From NCBI GenBank assembly GCA_029747015.1, contig JAKOGI010000001.1, positions 1,817,001 through 1,881,000 of the forward strand: a DNA stretch of 64,000 nucleotides, read 5' to 3'. The translations under genes and the position numbers were made by a program. Of this stretch, positions 61,051 through 64,000 are shown in pieces. Within the stretch, counting starts at the first letter, position 1. Each line of letters opens with the position of its first letter. A model generated the notes under the pieces. The model had not been told where the DNA came from. It worked only from the letters and a program-made list of their open reading frames with translations, and did no database searches. Source of the DNA: Carnegiea gigantea. Taxonomy: Eukaryota; Streptophyta; Magnoliopsida; Caryophyllales; Cactaceae.

Positions 61051-62913
61051 AGGTAATATGCGAGGCTCATATCTTCATTGTTGGCCATTCATATACTCTG
61101 TTCGCATGGAGATTAATGGCTCACTAATCCTTGTGTACAGCGGGGGAGGAGGTGACAATTTTTTTTTTTTTCTCTGGGGATCTTTTTCACCAGAGTTAGA
61201 CTATTATTAGTGCATAAAGGGGTATAGTTCTTTCATCGCATATTTTCTCCATTCACAAGATTCAAATTTGAGATTTTAATTGAATGGAACAACCACTTAT
61301 TCATTTGAATCAATCTGTATTAGTGGAGAAAATGAATTTCTTTTTTATTTATGTTGGGTGCAATATATGTTGGGTTTGGATGACCCAAAATTCACTTTTG
61401 CTTATTGATGAGTTTTAATTCATCACCGTTCATTGTATTGCTCGTGCTATGCCTGGCCTCAAGTTGTGATCCATGTGCCGCTCATATCCAATTCTTTATT
61501 TGTGGATGTCATATGGTTGTTATATGCTTGGCCCAAAACAAGAAAATTGGCCCACTTGATAATTGGAATTCCCAGCATTTAGATGAGGTTTTTATGCGGA
61601 TGTTTCAAGTGCATTATTCAATACGTTTATGTACCATAATCATCGCTTTTATGAGCTTTTATGTGGATAAATTATGACTCAATTTTTTATCTCTCTTATT
61701 CTCTCATACTATATTATGAGAGTTTCAATTTGGCTTTCTATAAATTGGGTATCTAGACTGGTATTTGGTGGATATTCAGTTGGCATTTTGTGACATTTGG
61801 AAGTGTCTTTAGGTACGTCTGTTTTATGGACATTTATGAGGCAGTTGTGAGTTAAATTTTGCTCTTCTATTCCACTTCTTTTAAGTGAAAGTTTGATAGT
61901 TTTTATTTTTTCGGTCTTGTTGCCAGTTTAGGATCTTTATCTCTTTCTGTATTGATCTTTTTCGACTCAGATTTGAGATCATTTTGTACTCACTCCTGTT
62001 ATAGTGATTTTGTGTCGTCTCGTCGCCCGCAATTTTCTCTCGATTTGGATTTTCACTTAAAAAAACATGTGTCCGCCATTGTTATGTTGATCTTGGTTTA
62101 TATCCTCTACTATCTATATCTATTCACGCTTCCGCATATACTACGCCTGGATTATTTTTATTATTTTTCCCAAAAAAATACAAGTAATGTTGAAATGTTG
62201 ATAGGTATGGATGAATTATTTTAGATAAATACAATGGCAGCAAGTCGTTTGCTATTTAATGTACTCTTGACTAATTGACATGGCCACTAATGTCAGAATA
62301 CTTGGTTCGTGATAGGCCTAGCCGGTCAGAGCTACATGCATGCGATTAACGTGCGAGGGCACCTAATTAAACTGGTTCATTGGGCAGTGACTAAACCATT
62401 GGCCACAAAATATAGCCATGGCATCCGTGCAAATGTGTTGGGCTTCATTTGATTGGCCCGAAGGCAGAAAGAGTGGTCGTGCAAACTGCAAAAATATAAT
62501 TTCTTTTTTTTAGGGAGTCTTTATTTTAGAGTCGAGTAATAACAGCCTATCAAAGGATATAGTTTGCCCATTACAAATTATTTTGGCCTTGAGTCGAAGC
62601 GATTTTAGCAAATGTATCTACCACAATTAAATGCATGATACTTTCTTGTTATTCAATTATACATCACAGGTCACGATCACATATTTACTTCCCTTAACCT
62701 GATACATGAGATTTAGACATATAAGATAAAAAAAAAAGGGATCTTTTTTTATTTTTGAAAGAAATTTGAGCGATCTCGAAATAATTCCTTAAAAAGTATG
62801 AAATGTTTCTAATTTAAGTGAGATTTTACATATAAATCTCAAAAAGGTATAGAATATATTTTCCATCGGAAGGCAATCTCAATAATGTACACTATTATGT
62901 GACTATACCTCAT
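61051..62913. other. intergenic region upstream of the phytocyanin gene
   Basis: No supported gene. A short frame at 61405-61677 begins with a hydrophobic stretch like a signal peptide, but it shows no cysteine pattern or family similarity. A CATGCATG (RY-like) word is at 62336-62343. Confidence 0.55.
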
Positions 62914-62921
62914 TATAAATA
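62914..62921 (+). promoter_or_regulatory. TATA box of the phytocyanin gene
   Basis: TATAAATA, 94-101 bp before the ATG at 63015, with no other ORF between. A textbook plant TATA element. Confidence 0.75.
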
Positions 62922-63014
62922 AAGGCATCTACGGTCAAACTAGTGTCCAGTAAATTTGAATCCAAGGCTCGGCTTATACACTTATATCTCTGACCATCTT
63001 TCCCAAGTAAAGAA

Positions 63015-63189
63015 ATGGCTAAGGTAAGAGGCAGTGCAATCATGTTTGTCATGGCTATGGCTATGGCTATGGTGTGTTTAATTGGGATGGTTAGTGCCCA
63101 CACTTTCACGGTGGGCGGCTCCCGTGGTTGGACCTTTAAGGTTGTTGATTGGCCTGCTGACAAAAGTTTCAAAGCTGGAGATACTCTTG
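63015..63189 (+). CDS. plantacyanin / basic blue protein, exon 1 (partial)
   Basis: 58 codons plus one base, ending CTTG|GTATGTC. Residues 1-28 (MAKVRGSAIMF, then four alternating MA pairs, then VCLIGMVSA) are a secretory signal peptide. The mature N-terminus HTFTVGGSRGWTFKVVDWPA is the phytocyanin fold of the plantacyanin type. The exon stops in GDTL, where phytocyanin genes carry their single conserved intron. The copper ligands (His, Cys, His, Met/Gln) would be in exon 2, which is not found up to the window end, so the blue-copper assignment rests on exon 1. These are extracellular electron carriers with roles in cell wall and pollen tube guidance. Confidence 0.88.
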
Positions 63190-63892
63190 GTATGTCATAT
63201 TTTTCTCTCAACTTGCATAATATTGGTGGGGTTAATAGAAAAAAGAAAAATCATAGATTTGTGAATGAACTAGTAAATTGTTTTGAAGATGCTAATAAAT
63301 CATTGTGCTTGAATTTGGGGTAATTAACTGTTAATAAGTATTTTGTTGTTTTCACCTGCAAATGAATATCATATTTAAATAAAGTATTAGTTTTTACGAC
63401 AAATTTTAATACTGATTATCATTGTACGAGTGTCCCCCGCACCACAATTCTTGTATAAGATGATCTGCTTCTCAAATATTAACATGCAATTCAACTATAA
63501 AGGATTGAGAATACATGCATCTCAAGTACTTTTTTTGTTTATAAAAATATGATATAATTTTATTCCCCAATTCTTAGTAACGAAATGCCAAAAAAAAATA
63601 ATTAGGAATTTAATTCTATTCTGAGTAAAATGACGTCTCATTTTCACATTTAAAACTTGACAACATAAATTTTCATTTGAAACTCCTTGTTATTTTTGGC
63701 AACGTGAGGCAGCTGGGATGGAGGACATAGAAATCGATGTGTAATTCTGGCCGTCAACCACCATGACTAGGCAATGGTGATTTTTTGGGCAGAGAGCTTG
63801 AGGGAGGGTTGGAGAGTGGGTGACGAGGTGGCAGCCTTTCCTCCCTTGATTAGAGATTTAAAGGTTGGGATAAAAAGATGCAAACATGCATG

Positions 63893-63969
<77 letters not shown>

Positions 63970-64000
63970 AATCTAGCTTATGTGTTTAAATTATGGTCAA
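63190..64000 (+). other. intron of the phytocyanin gene, with TA microsatellite
   Basis: No segment encodes the expected exon 2 (FNYxPxxHNV-like). It contains a (TA) run of about 32 units at 63901-63964. The intron therefore exceeds 0.8 kb, or the gene is disrupted beyond the window. Confidence 0.6.

Noticed and set aside
61405..61677. 90-codon frame with a signal-peptide-like start
   Set aside because: Only the first 25 residues look protein-like; there is no cysteine spacing or family similarity, and the composition is that of the flanks.
1..64000. Search for CRISPR arrays, rRNA or standard tRNA genes
   Set aside because: None seen. The only tRNA-like promoter boxes belong to the SINE at 4358-4487, and the repeat arrays are minisatellite or MITE type without spacers.

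Overview
This is nuclear DNA from a flowering plant, most likely a eudicot. It is AT-rich, gene-poor and full of retrotransposon and MITE debris. The recognisable genes are intron-containing and plant-specific: an R2R3-MYB, a plastid ribosomal protein with transit peptide, a thylakoid PSII-assembly protein and a phytocyanin. I cannot name the species from sequence alone.

Layout. 1-8.0 kb is intergenic, with a tRNA-derived SINE that has clean target-site duplications (about 4.36 kb) and a GTACCG-rich repeat (about 7.3 kb). A three-exon R2R3-MYB gene of the subgroup-24 (MYB39/53/92/93, suberin-related) type lies on the minus strand at 8.02-9.48 kb. From 9.6 to 23 kb there is no long ORF. Two minus-strand tracts (20.5-22.8 kb and 12.4-14.9 kb) show short exon-like pieces with compatible splice phases, which may be one or two unrecognised genes.

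From 23.2 to 33.8 kb there is a nest of mobile DNA. A Tourist-like MITE lies beside a full-length but decayed L1-type LINE, bounded by a 15-bp target duplication. A three-LTR Ty1/copia composite carrying only gag-protease is inserted in the 5' part of the LINE and has its own 5-bp duplication. The central LTR is a chimera of the two outer ones.

Plastid ribosomal protein L29 (two exons, minus strand) is at 35.5-37.7 kb, with a 5'-truncated LINE about 140 bp upstream of its start codon. A gag-only Ty3/gypsy-type element with two non-matching LTRs is at 40.9-46.5 kb. A tandem array of MITE copies at 47.3-48.2 kb precedes a complete six-exon ubiquitin-specific protease gene of the UBP3/UBP4 type (48.58-56.37 kb). 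Its introns carry a LINE remnant, a tandem duplication and a 20-bp minisatellite. The gene for the thylakoid PDZ/TPR protein MET1 (ZKT) is on the minus strand at 57.29-58.96 kb. A second copy of the Tourist-like MITE and a probable hAT-like MITE follow. The first exon of a plantacyanin-type blue copper protein (63.0 kb) runs off the window.

The host genes are ordinary single-copy plant genes with no operon-like link. The novelty lies in the mobile elements: two gag-only retroelements, a recombinant LTR, a palindromic motif shared by LTRs of unrelated families, tandemly amplified MITEs and a LINE with an unusual 5' region.
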